Assembly: GCA_008692225.1 (NCBI GenBank)
Contig: VICG01000001.1
Coordinates: 310,001-374,000, forward strand
Direction: 5' to 3'
DNA length: 64,000 nucleotides
Source of the DNA: Monilinia fructicola
Lineage: Eukaryota > Ascomycota > Leotiomycetes > Helotiales > Sclerotiniaceae
The notes below the pieces were generated by a model. That model saw nothing but the letters and a program-made list of their open reading frames with translations, had not been told where the DNA came from and made no database searches. Positions 12,462 through 24,179 of this stretch are shown in pieces (position 1 is the stretch's first letter; each line of letters opens with the position of its first letter). Position numbers and translations under genes: made by a program.

Positions 12462-13985
12462 GGCCCTTCCTCAATTTCCAAAGCTGGTCGCCTTCCACGT
12501 CCCCAAATTTACAGAATGGCAAGTTTTCTTAATGGCGGTGGTAAGCATAGACAAATCAATGAGTTGGGTATCACAGATGTTTTTTTGATGCTCATCAACT
12601 TTTTTTTTGCCGGAACCTTCCACATTTGTTGGTGCCTGATAAATAAGGAAGAATCAAAATTATTTGACGTGGGGGGGTCTGGTGAAATTGGAACCCTCTT
12701 TCTCCCGCCCTGTGATGGCATTCGCGAAAATTCCGTGACGGCACATTCTGAACTGTGAATCTTCCATGATCAACGGTGGAATTCAATGAAGCCATCATTC
12801 ATGCCCACAAGCTACTGAATTCGTTTGTTGTACTTAGTTTAGAGCTATGTTTTATTGAGATACCCTCGAGCTCACCATATGCATTGACATACCTAGTAAC
12901 ATAGCTTACAAGAGGTCTAACACGAAGATCCATGGATATCAAGTAATATATATCCAACTTCAAGATACCCAATTCTAGACACATGCCAAATCGATTCTAT
13001 AAAAGTCTCTCGAAGCGAAAAGATAACCAACCAACCTTTAAAAAGACTAAATCGATTCATCTAAAATCGGGAGAAAACGTGCCCAGAAGCACTGTGTAAC
13101 GTACAGATACCGACGGAGTCAATACCGCCAGAGCCTCATAATTATCGTTTACCCCAGATATCACCGTAAGAGACCTATTGTGGAATTCCAGTTGTTGATT
13201 TCTATCTTCTAATTTGCCAGGAGGTCATCAAAATATCAACTAACAAGAGAATAATCTGAAGGATATCAGGCTCAGATACAATGGCGAAAACAAGGTCCAG
13301 GATGATAATATTCATCTCGTGGGATCATGCTGATGAATAGAAAAGATCAGGTTGCTGTAGATGCCGATGAGTACCACAAAGATGTTGAACTCAAACTAGT
13401 GATCTTCTTCCCGATATGAATCAGGCAAAGCCAGCAAGTTTGGATGAAGAATGATCCAAGAAGCTCAATCTATTGAATGAATTTCTATCGGCGAACAAGG
13501 AGAAAAGAGTAAGGTTACAGCAGGTGGTGATGAGGAATGGGGTAGTTGAAGGCACGAAAATTCGAATTCGAAAGTTGTCATTGGCCAAAAATGACACGTC
13601 TGATTGGACTCTTGATTGAGATTCATGAGCTCTTCAACCATAGCCGAGTCAGGGTGATATCTTTTTGTGCGGGTTCAAACACATGCCAATACCAAATAGA
13701 TTTGTCTCTTCGGCATGGATGTTGGGAAGCAATTCAGCCCTTGCGGTCTTAAGATAACCAAACAAAAATCTTCAGGAGCTTCAAAATGAGAAGCTAGCTT
13801 CGTATGAACTTCTGCTGGAGAGAGATGCCATACTATCAGCATCTAGCCTGCGCAAGTGTGTATGGTGTCAGCGTTTAGAACTTGATAGCATACCCATGCA
13901 TTGTCATCTGGTAAAAAAACCTGACATGTAGATATTACTTTGACAAGTCTTCGAGTATACAAAGGAATGTAGATAGAAACTAACA
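12462..13985. other. Intergenic region without a supported gene
   Basis: The first few hundred bases are the carrier promoter. No reading frame here shows a recognisable domain or plausible exon chain. Short coding-like fragments near 13860-13985 may continue the relic described next to it. Confidence 0.35.
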
Positions 13986-14750
13986 ATTCTCTGAGTGTTT
14001 CCCAAGGGATTCGGCTTCTACCTCACGAATGTTTAGAGTATTGCGCCGGCAATATTTGAGATGGCCAGTTGGGCACTCGCTAGATGGTTTTTGGAGACAT
14101 CATAGTCATTTTCTCAAGCCATTGCATCCATAAATTCGAGTGTTTCATCCCAAGCCCAAGGCAATTGACCAACCACTTTCATCAAAAACTGAATAGCTGG
14201 CTCAGAGAGATCACGGGCTGTACGAGTGCCCTTCAGCAATCTTCATAACTTGCACAAAGCTTGATTCTTGTGCTCCTGTGGCATCTCCTGGTTCGTGTCC
14301 TCACAATCAACCTCAAACAATCGAATACATGGATGAAATTGTGCAAGGAAAAGAAGATCATCCGAAGGTTGAAGGTTAATATATTTTCTGTTCTCCGCCA
14401 ATCCAATATATGACATGAGTTGATCAGGGATTGATATGCTGGATGTGAGTGTGCCCATCGATGAATGGCATACAAGCATATAGATAAGCTTAAACAGTAG
14501 CTTCCGCTCTTAGTGCTTCTAAGCGAGGCAGTAGTATTGTGATCATGTACTGTATGGGGTTTTCTTCAAGCCCAGACTCGGAAATCAGAAAATTGAGACA
14601 AGATATGATTCACAACTTCAAATTCTCACGAATATGTCGAACACACTCCCAATTTTCTGAGCAGCAACTCGCATTCGAAAACATGCAATATTGAAGTCTT
14701 CTGCCACTCGTACGGTGGTTTCGATACGTTTAATCACGTGACTTTGAGGC
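13986..14750 (-). pseudogene. Probable gene relic, unidentified
   Basis: Reading the minus strand downward from 14750 gives a chain of coding-like fragments interrupted by stops and frame changes: VIKRIETTVRVAEDFNIACF (about 14740-14680), ENPIQYMITILLPRLEAL (about 14560-14505), a stretch containing DDLLFLAQFHPCIRLFEVD (about 14370-14310), then ARDLSEPAIQFLMKVVGQLP and ASAQLAISNIAGAIL to about 14040. Amino-acid composition looks like real helical protein, but at least four stops (such as 'tta tga' near 14245 and 'gct tga' near 14115) cannot all be removed by obvious introns. It could be a badly broken gene or an intron-rich gene with sequence errors. No family recognised. Confidence 0.35.
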
Positions 14751-14847
14751 TATCTCGTGGCTACCCCTCACCTAAAACCAGTAGATTCTACTTCTACCAT
14801 TTCACCCTTAACTTTCTACGACCCCCTCCCCCCTTAACCAAGCGATC

Positions 14848-15966
14848 ATGAAGCTCCCTCCACGCCCCGTCTCACATTCCCCTTTCAATTCTATTACAAC
14901 TTTACCACCCCACCCAAGACCCTGTTCCAAAATCTTAGCCCTACCACCAATTGCAAATCCCACGCTCCAATTCCGCGCCTTCAGACTTCCCACCTCCACA
15001 TTCATTTCCAAATATAATGCCGCATCAAAGGATAAGATCACCCCAAGAGATAACGACCACTTGAACCCATTGTCGAAACAGAACCCTGCAAAAGAAAAAA
15101 CCGTCCCAAACTCAAAATTCTCCGCTTCCACGGACAACACCTTCGGCTCTTTCAAATTTGGAAAATCCGAGGTTCGTCCCAAGAAGGAAAACCCCGACAT
15201 CGAACATCCCAAATTAGAACAGTCGCTCGATTCCGTCGAACCGCTTTTGAAGGAAAACGGAGGAAGATGGACTTTGACGGCGGACAAAATGGGGATTGAG
15301 AGGGTTTTTATGTTTAAGGGGTTCAAGGATTCGTGGGTCCGTTTCCTTTCTCTTTCTCTTTCTCTTCTTCTTCTTCTTGATATCCGTGTTCTCCACCTGG
15401 ATTGAGGATGTAGATCGAGTGATCATCGTTCGGACGGTAGTAGTAACGTGGTGTGAAGAGATATTGAGGACGAGGCTAGGAAGATAAATCGTCTTCTGGT
15501 TCCCCCTTTGCTGGCTTTTCCCAGAAGATCCCTTTGACATGCCGGTCGCTCTACCATCTACCTATCTCCTATTCCTAGGAGAAGGAAACGGAGAGCAAAA
15601 TCACTAACCAAGGACTTACCCGCAGAACTTTATGGACGTCGTGGCAGCAAGATGCAAACACGAAAAACATCACCCAGAATGGGTCAATGTAAGCCTCCTT
15701 CACTTCTCTTTCCCATCCATATCTCTCATGTCCCGCGATAGATCTACAACATGGTATTCATCCGCTGGACCACACATGTACCCCGTGGCCTAAGCTCCAA
15801 AGACATCCTCATGGCCGGCTTTTGCGACGCCCAAGCCACAATGAATAATGAGAAAGTAGATGATCCACAGAATTCTAATCCTCAAGAATCATCCGATCAA
15901 ATGGCTCAGGGCGAGAAATTACTCGGCTATGCTAGCCGAGCGAAAAATGAGGGTGGGAATAGATAA
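14848..15966 (+). CDS. Pterin-4a-carbinolamine dehydratase
   Basis: This small enzyme dehydrates 4a-hydroxytetrahydropterin during pterin cofactor recycling. Exons are 14848-15336, 15626-15688 and 15742-15966; the 289-bp first intron has a long CTTT/CTTC tract and the second is 53 bp. The conserved core spans the junctions: FKDSWNFMDVVAARC, then HEKHHPEWVN and IYNMVFIRWTTH, then GLSSKDILMA. The His-His-Pro-Glu-Trp segment is the active-site signature of the family. The 258-residue product is far longer than the ~100-residue family core: a Pro/Arg-rich N-terminal extension of ~130 residues suggests organelle targeting, and a polar tail of ~45 residues follows. The start is the first ATG of the frame. 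Confidence 0.9.
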
Positions 15967-16464
15967 GACAAGGTAGGATAGATCTACATGCGTTGACTCA
16001 AGAGCCGAAGAGAGGGGATCCCAACAATTAGCGAGGTGGGCGAAGAATTTGGATCTCCAAATAGATCGATGGAGTTACAGAGTGAGCCAATTAGAGGTAC
16101 GGAGATGACGGAACAAGGTCATACAGGAGGACCACACAAATTAATTGGTAGAAAGTTGGGAGAAGGAGAGGGAGTCTCAAAGGAACCAAGCGAGTCTGAA
16201 AATTTACAGGAATACGAACGCAACGGAGGAGAAAAGGAAAATCAAGAGAATGATCACGAATGACACAAGAGAATAATCACGGATTACAGCTATCATTGGA
16301 AGATACTCCAAATCCCGAGAATGGCATTTTTTATACGCGCAAAGAAGCAGTAATCCATAACAAAGCTGTTACCAAATACACCATTCGAATCACCATCAAA
16401 CGATTTCTGACGGCTCTCCCGTAACTTTAAGATCGTGAGGGCAAAGACTAACCAGTAAGATTCA
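15967..16464. other. Convergent 3' region
   Basis: Lies between the pterin dehydratase stop and the caleosin stop. A short hydrophilic frame (ATG at 16069 to 16263, 64 codons, Glu/Gly-rich) is open but has no family resemblance and may be chance or 3' UTR. Confidence 0.35.
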
Positions 16465-17836
16465 TTACTGTAATTTCTCCTTCTCATTCCTCGCCGCAAC
16501 TTCGTAGAAGAGACTTCCATCATAAATCCTTCTAATATCCTCTTTTTTCATCCTGCCATCTTCTGGCCATAACAAAACCCATGTGGCGAACCCTGGTAAT
16601 GATTAGCAATTGTTCATGACTCTAGCTCCTCTTCTCCTCATTCGTATCTCAATCCCCGAAGGACTCAAAAGATTCCATCAAGAGAAGACGATCCCCTCGC
16701 CTCAAGCCCTTCAAAGAAAGCACAACTCACATTCAAATAACGCACCGAACCACCCTACCGGATCCATAATAACTGCCTGCCCCTTCATGTACTCCCAGAT
16801 TTCCGCCTTCGTAATCCCCTGCTTATCACCCCCGGCATATTTACTAAAAATCTCCTCAAATTTCTGCGGGATAAACCTGCCTTCGTTATCGTATGTTCCG
16901 GAGTCACTCCCATGTTTATCCTTATGGATCCTCTCTGTATAAATCCGAAACTTCAAATCCGGAATCCACTGTCCGGGGGGGAGCGTCGGGTAAGAAAAGT
17001 TCAGATGGATGATTAGCGTTGAGGCGAGAGCGATGAAGCGAGAAAAGGCAAGACGACGCATGGCATTGTAGGTGTCGAGGGGATAGATTATGCCATCTTG
17101 GTCGGGGTCGAAGAAGTTGATGTGCTGTTGGAGGACCTGGAGTGTGTTAGAAAGGGAGGAGTGCAGCAGGGGGAGGAGACGAACTGTTAGGTTTTGATTG
17201 CGTTTGGCGTAATTGTCTTTTTCTGTTCCATTGGGTGCTTCTACGGATGCTGCTTCGTTTGCTCTTGCAGTACCTAGATTGTTCGATTTACATTAGTAAA
17301 TTTCTCATTAGCATCCATCCTTGGAATCCACTTTCAAAGCCCAACAATTATACATCAAAACAGAAAAACAGAAAAACAGAGAAACAGAAGAACAAAAGTC
17401 ACTCACCCGGATCCCTCAAACCATTTTCCCATCCCTTCTCAATGAAAGGCAGCCTCTCCTCCGTAACAGGACACTCCTCAATCGCCGTCTTGAACCCTCG
17501 TGCCTTTGCAGACTTATCTTCAATCACTGCGGGAGACATGATATCCGAACCACTCTCACGCTGCTGATTATTCTCAATCTGCTGAAAATCCTCTTCAGAA
17601 ACCTTGCCAAGATCCTTCAGTTTGACTTTTTCTCGTCCACAATATCCAATTGCAATCCCAAGCCCAGTATCAATAGTGTTACTCTCTGAAACTTTGATTT
17701 CCGTATCCGCCAACAAAACGCTCGTGATGATATTCCCACAATGATCGGTAAAGAAAAGTACTCGATCCTGATCCAAAGGAGGAGTTGGCGGAAGCGACAG
17801 CTTCGCTTTATATCTTTTATCATCCAACCCGCTCAT
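16465..17836 (-). CDS. Caleosin (lipid-droplet peroxygenase family)
   Basis: Caleosins are Ca2+-binding haem peroxygenases attached to lipid droplets. Exons: 17836-17407, 17273-17185, 17136-16731, 16592-16465, giving 350 residues. The EF-hand DPDQDGIIYPLDT sits after QQHINFF; the hydrophobic proline-containing anchor follows (IALASTLIIHLNFSYPTLPP), then the C-terminal FATWVLLWPEDG and IRRIYDGSLFYEVA typical of the family. The last exon is found only by splicing 16593-16730. The 48-bp piece 17137-17184 is in frame and has an unusual gttcgt donor, so it could be retained as 16 extra residues; the family pattern favours removal. About 140 residues precede the usual caleosin start, and an in-frame ATG at 17917 would add 27 more. 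Confidence 0.88.
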
Positions 17837-18822
17837 CTTAAAATCGAGCGGTTTCTCATCGAAAGCAAAAAAAGAAAGATCCGATGTATCAAGTGATGTG
17901 ATGCGATAGAAGATCACCTACCTTATTTACTTCCTGAATTCCCCGCGTGGACAGAAGATCCTATATCACCATAAGTAGCTGTCGCCGTTTATGGACTGCC
18001 ACGCTACGTGAGTGCATACTAAATAGCTCTAGAAATAGCGAAATGCCGTGCTCGGCGACAACCCAGCTATCATTACTGGAATGGCGGCTACTTAGCTACT
18101 GCCTAGCTACTCGTAAACAAGTATGTGCATCTAAAGTTAGAAGCATCCACCATGGCTAGGTTTACCAGAATAGAGCTAAAAGTAGGATTGGGGAGTAGAG
18201 CTGGAACTGAAGCTGCAGTAGAGCGAGAGCGAGAACCAGAGCTAGAGCCAGAGCTAAAGCGAAAGCTAAAACTAGACCTAGATCATGACGTAATTAACTA
18301 GTGCAAGTACCACGTCCACCGCGCGCAAAACAATCAACTTTTGACATGTAAACAAGGGCACAACCGCCAGATCAAAAGAGTACAAGCGCCAACTTGCGAG
18401 CCCATAATTATCGGAACGATGCGGAGAATAAAAGCTTGAAGCTATATAGAAATATCTGCGATACAAGATTTGCACTTCAGAACCATCGTTGTGTCTTGTG
18501 GCAAGATAAGTTTTTCCAAGAAAGAACAAGATACCGAGAAAGGTGTTGTGCATGAAACGTGATTGATAAGGGCTCCAGGTATCTGCAGGGCGATCAACAA
18601 TTTAGTTCCCCATGGGGAAGGTATTGGCGTAGGATTTCGCCGTTCTATTTGGTTCAGTCATTCGCATTTGAGAAAATCCAGACATTTAGCATCGCGAACA
18701 GCTTGATGTAGATCCAATGCCCGGACAGATGTTATTACAAAATGTTGCAATAATTCCATGAACGCATTTGGGATTTCCATTTTTCACATGTCATTTTGAC
18801 AATACAAATAGCCACGAGACTC
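17837..18822. other. Intergenic region
   Basis: Holds the caleosin promoter and the AFG2 3' flank. The stretch 18170-18290 is built of degenerate GAGCTA/AAGCTA hexamers. No gene seen. Confidence 0.4.
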
Positions 18823-21206
18823 TTATTCCCCTTTAGCCCACCTCTCAAATTCCTCCACCATCTCCGTAGTAATCTGTCTCTTGATCGTCTTGATAGCTCC
18901 AAGGAAGTCCCCCATGACCGCCCGATCCCTTGTTCCATTCTTTTTCCGCCTCTCAATTGCAGCATCGAATGCCTTTTCGCATATCCTTACCATTTCCGCT
19001 CCAGAATATCCTTCTGTTAGATCGGCTAGTTCTGCTATATCTACATCTTCTCCCATTGTAGACTCGCGTTTTCTAGCACGTAGGATTGCTTCGCGACCAG
19101 CAAGATCCGGTGGCGCAACGTAGATGAGTTCGTCAAAGCGACCCGGACGAAGAAGTGCCAAGTCGAGATCTTGGGGTTTATTGGTTGCTGCGAGTACAGT
19201 CACACCCTTCAAACTCTCGATTCCATCCATTTCATTGAGTAAAGTAGTAAGAACATTAACCCCATTGTTTGAATTTTTACCATCTCTTTTTCCGCCAATC
19301 GATTCGATTTCATCGAAGAAGATAATACTTGGAGCTGCTGCGCGTGCTCGGGCAAATATGTTTCTGACAGCTCGTTCGGAATCACCGACATATTTGGAAA
19401 GGAGTTCAGCACCTTTAACAGCGAAGAAGTTGAAGTCCATTTCGGTGGCAACAGCTTGGGCTGTGAGCGTTTTAGAACATCCGGGAGGTCCGTAAAGAAG
19501 AAGACCTTTCGTCGGGGACCGGCCGAAGTCTTGCATGATCTCTGGGTGCTGAGATATTGTTAATATTCTGAACTAAGCATATGAACCCTGGATCGAGGGA
19601 AAACTTACGCGGAGAGGCGTTTCAATAGCAAGCTGTATAGCTTCCTTTACTCTATCTTGCCCTCCAATATCACTCCATTTAACCTTAGGAGGTCGTAGAG
19701 TAACATCGTGCATTGCACTTGGTCTTACCTCCAGAAGTGCATGCTCAATATCCGCCGCAATGATAAACTTCTGCTCAGACAAGTTCTTTTCATTGTCTAG
19801 CCTGTCCTGTGCAAAATTCTGTGCTTCATCTACCAGACGGGCGAGATCTTCTGGCGTATATGCATGTGTTCTTTCTCCAAAATCATTCAGAATCTCGTCA
19901 CGAGTTTCAGGTGACATTTGCGGATTCAAAGACTTCAGGATAGCTTTCCTGGCCGCTGCATCTGGGACCGGTAGTGCAATAGCTGTAGTAAACATACCTC
20001 GCTTTCGTAATGAAGCCGGTACTTTGAGGATATCAGATGTCGCGGCTATCACCAAAACTTGTGGTAAAGAATTTGGAGGGTGGTCTTTAACAAGATCTTC
20101 CAATCCCTCACAAATAGCCTCTGTAATATCCACCAATGGTTCACCACCCTTTGTTACCACAGACTCAAGATTATCTATTATTATAATGCTGGGCTGGTTT
20201 ATTTTTGAATCTTTGAAAATCTTCTGGACTTCAGAAGGTTTGGTTTTACGATCGATTTTGCGGACTTTTCCCCATTCTGTGCTGGCAATCCTGTCTAGCA
20301 CAAACGTCTTACCCTTACCCGTTCCACTCCCACCATGTAGAATAACAGCAGGTGATCTGCTAAGTTTGGGGAAATCGAACTGACGATTGAAATTGCTCAG
20401 GAATTTGTTCAACTTTTCAAGAGCTTGATCGATGCCGGCAATATCAACTACCTGGAGAGGTTTATGCTCGACATTGCTTGCAGCCAATGCTTCGGCTCCA
20501 CTGATTTCTGCAATAGTTGCAAGCTTGGGAGATGATACCTCGTCATGATATCTGGCCACCCCAGATTTCGAGCCATCGATAGAAAGAACGGTAAAAGTTC
20601 GCTTTTCTCTTCTGTACAGCACATCTCTGAATGTCATGCCAGGGTAGATTAACTCAGCACGAGCTGCAACCTCGTCAGCCATGCACTGAGCTCATGATAA
20701 GAATATGAAATCGACGACCCTCAAGCTCTTGAGGGTGGAAAATTACACCAAGGAAACTGGAGAAAAAGAAAATTCCTACCAAAAAGATCCTCCAAGATAC
20801 ACTCCCAGCCAACCTTAACCCTCCCCTTCAACTCTGGCATAACCCCCTCAACCATGCCAACGTCCTTGATCAGGATCTCTTTAGCAACACTCAGCTCCCC
20901 ACCCCCAGCAATATTCAATACTTCATCAGACAGCCTGAACCCACATGCTTCCTGAAAAGCCTTGCTAACTTGCACCACCTTCCTACTTAACTTTTCCGTA
21001 GCCAACCAGATTACCGCCTCTCGTCTCGTGTGTTCCCCCTCGGAACTCTTCCATAGATAACATGTTTCCCCCGACTTTACTTGAAGATCCAGAAGAACAT
21101 CTGTGCATACATATACACGTGCTACGTTTTTGAAATCCGGCCTTTCTTGAGATTGTGCCTGATAGGGACGGATCTTAAGCTCTAGAATCTTGGTTTCTGG
21201 CGACAT
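18823..21206 (-). CDS. AFG2: AFG2/DRG1-type tandem AAA ATPase
   Basis: In yeast this Cdc48-related hexamer strips shuttling factors such as Rlp24 from cytoplasmic pre-60S ribosomes. Exons: 21206-20780, 20690-19609, 19548-18823; 744 residues. The N domain (1 to ~230) precedes two AAA modules. D2 is canonical: Walker A GPPGCSKT (about 523-530; the Cys-Ser variant is typical of AFG2/SPATA5), Walker B FFDEIES (Glu ~583), sensor AATNKP and arginine-finger region LRPGRFDELIY. D1 is degenerate: Walker A reads GGSGTGKGKT (about 262-271) with an extra GK encoded by a tandem six-base repeat (20308-20319), and Walker B ends in Asp-Asn (IIIIDN, about 311-316). The second-exon acceptor chosen at 20691 keeps the frame (catgag). 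Confidence 0.92.
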
Positions 21207-22123
21207 ATTGTCCAGTTGTCAGGACCTGGATGGATGGGAAAGAAAATGGAAAATAAAATTCCCAGAGGAGAAAAGTACTATGATTTTTGTTACACCGCCT
21301 TGATTCTGCCATCATCTCAGTGTCATTCTGCCCATGTACTGCACTCGAGTAAATTGATCCATGAGAGCTCGGGCGGTGAGAAAAGATCTAGAGGTCTCCG
21401 GCTACAACGAGTTTTCAATGCTCCAATTCAATCTCATACCGACTACCTTTGAACCCCTTTCAATACCTCAATCACGTTTATATAATGCAATGATCTACTA
21501 GAAAGCGAGATCTTTGAAAGCATTATGTATCAAGATGCGATCTATATATCAACGAGAAAGGTGGGCGGTGTTAGTTCCAAGGTTACCTAGGTAGGTATGA
21601 ATATGTTATTTCTTGTTCATGACCTTCATCTTCCAGGTTATGTGGACCATCTACTCGAATGAATATCTAAACATCTCTGAAGTTTCATTATATACCTAGG
21701 TATATATATATATATAATTACCTAGGTATATTTATATTCAATATCAATTGTTTAGAAGAACCATATTGTTTTTATAATTTGGATTTAAATACTCTTATCA
21801 TCATCATCATCATTATAAATGATAATATTACAATTAAATATAAAGCATGAGCCAACACAACAAACACCCGTGGACATCACTTTCCGCTCCCTTTCTAGTC
21901 TATACGATGAAATGTGTTTTTTTATATACTTCCTCCCCATGTTAACATCATTACCAGCCCCAAACCGATACAAGTACGTTCAGAATAAAACAATCTTCAG
22001 CCTCGCCAAGCAACAAGGATGAACCAACCTAATACAACAAGGCCGCCCAGTTAATTTTCCCATTCTCCTCCAGCCTTGGCCCCTCCTCCCCATACCCAAC
22101 CCCATCCCCCCTCACAGACACCA
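21207..22123. other. Divergent promoter region
   Basis: Between AFG2 (-) and the gene starting at 22124 (+). It carries three TACCTAGGTA-type palindromes (about 21587, 21692, 21719), a short (TA)n tract at 21702-21716 and (ATC)n at 21800-21813. No gene seen. Confidence 0.4.
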
Positions 22124-23566
22124 ATGCGCCCAGCCAGCACCCGCAGCCTCCCCCCCTCATTCCTCCTCCCGTCATGGACCACGCGCCAACTGCAACGCCT
22201 CATCCAACGCCGACCCATCTACCAGAAAACCCGCATTCAAAACCGGGGCGGCGCACCCCCCAAACCCCAAGGGGAATCTTTGTTCGGCGTCCGACGTCTA
22301 GACCTCACGCCCCCTCTCAAACCCCCCGCGTCCCTGTTCGAAGAGCTGTTCCCCGAAGAAACAGATAAATCACACACGCCCTCCTACTCTCTACCCTCCA
22401 CGCGTCACAAACACAAACCTCCACCACCGTCACCACCCCCCTTCTCCAAACTCTCCCCCTTCGACTGGACGACCAACATCGAGATATTCTCCGAAGCCGA
22501 GTTGCAGAGACGGGCCGCGGAAAAAGAGAGGAAGGATTGGGACATCGTAGGGAAGGAACGAGGAAAAGAAGAAGAAGATGCGGCGCAGAGACGGGAGGCC
22601 AGCGTGCTGATCTTGAATTGTGCGAGCAAGACGTTGGAGGAGAGCGATTTTTTCCGGCTGAGTCCCAAGGGTGAACATATTGAGGGGTGGACTAGTGGGA
22701 TCATCAAGAGTATGTTTTTCTTTCTTCTTTGTTCTTTCTTCTTTCTTCTGCCGTTTCATCTCACGTCCAACCACAGACCAAGAGACGATATACACACACA
22801 TCACTAACCCCCCTCCTCCCCCGCAACAGTAATCCCCGGCCGCGATCCCCAAACCCTCGAATCGCTCGGCCACTACTTCATCCTCTTTTCCTCGCGCGCC
22901 GCCGCGCTCGCCTACTTCCACCGCACCATCGACCTACACGCCCTCTCCCGAACCTACCACCCAAGCAGCATCCCGCTCCCGCTCCCACCCCCGACGCAGA
23001 ACCGCCACCGCCCGCCGACGACCCTGCCGCACTCCCCGCAAGAACTGCAGACGCTCCTCCGGAACTTCTCGCTCGTGCCCCCCTACACGCGGCTCTCGCT
23101 CCGCCTCGTCCCCAAGCCCTACCGGCCCGCCATCACCGCGCTCCTGAGCACGGGCTCGCCGGCCCCGCTCGCCCTCTCGCGCGCCCAAGCCCACACCCAA
23201 GACACCGTCCTCTTCACCCTCGACATCCCCGCCGTCGGGCTCTCCGCCTGGGGCCTGCGCGAGATCCTCGACGCCGACGGCAAGCGACGCAACCTGCTCT
23301 GGCGCTTCGCCCGCCAGGGCGCCATCGTGCGCGTCGGCGAGAAGGCCGACGCGAAGCCCGCGCGGGACTTGGGCTATCGCGGGGAGAACGGCATTGGGAG
23401 GAAGAAGGCCTACAATACCAGCGGGAGGTACCTCCTCTCGTTTATGGACCGCGCCGAGGCGCGACGCTTCGTGAGGGAGTGGCACAAGAGACCTTGTCCT
23501 CTGCAGAAGGAGTATAAGGACGGGGATGAGCCGCCTCCGATTGCCAATGCCGAGATCATGTGGTAG
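22124..23566 (+). CDS. Uncharacterised fungal protein, probably mitochondrial
   Basis: Two exons, 22124-22709 and 22830-23566, encode 440 residues; the intron has donor gtatgt and acceptor acag. The N-terminus is Arg/Ser/Pro-rich without acidic residues for about 50 positions, like a mitochondrial presequence. A Pro-rich linker follows, then a segment SVLILNCASKTLEES ... HYFILFSSRAAALAYFHR that has the beta-alpha-beta spacing of an RRM-like fold, with the intron inside it. The C-terminal half is rich in Arg and Leu and ends with a second possible RRM-like strand pair (GRYLLSFMDRAEARRFVREW). Exon 2 is markedly GC-rich compared with its flanks. The function is unknown to me; RNA binding is inference. 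Confidence 0.8.
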
Positions 23567-24179
23567 AGGCGTAGCGGGGGATCGATGTCGGAACGGGCTG
23601 TGGATAGATGTGATGATGGGATTCTAAACTTCGTTGAGATACCGAGTAGATATTATTTGTACTTTGATGACGATCCAGTATATAGAGAAGAGACTGGATG
23701 TAAAAAAAAAGGAGAAGATGGAGTGAGATGGATATCACATATAACTTGATTTCTATTCCAGATGCTCTATAAATACTGTAACATACCCCCATGTGTATTC
23801 TCATTCTCCATTGCATTTTCGCATTCCATTGTATCATAAGGGTAATGTCAATTACCTGACATGTATGGAGTTTGAAAAAACGAGGGGGAAAAGGAGACAA
23901 GTTAAAAGAAGAAGAAAACACGCCTTTCAATTTAATACCATATAAATACGCATTCACCCAACTCCGGCGGCCATAATCTGCTCTCTTAAACAAACAAACA
24001 AGCGTAGGTGAAGCACAACCACCATATCTTGCCTTTTCTTGAACCATGCGTCCATTCATCCAGCCATCCATACTCTCCTCTATTTCATCATAAAAGTATT
24101 TCTGTCTGTCTTTCCTTGATATCCTTCACCAGCATACCATTTCATCTATCCTCTCTAAAATCCACCCGTCTCATCCCCC
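23567..24179. other. Convergent 3' region
   Basis: 3' flanks of the gene at 22124 (+) and the Rab gene (-). No reading frame with coding character was seen. Confidence 0.4.

Noticed and set aside
16069..16263. Small hydrophilic protein
   Set aside because: 64 codons, Glu/Gly-rich, no homologue recalled; may be 3' UTR of the pterin dehydratase gene.
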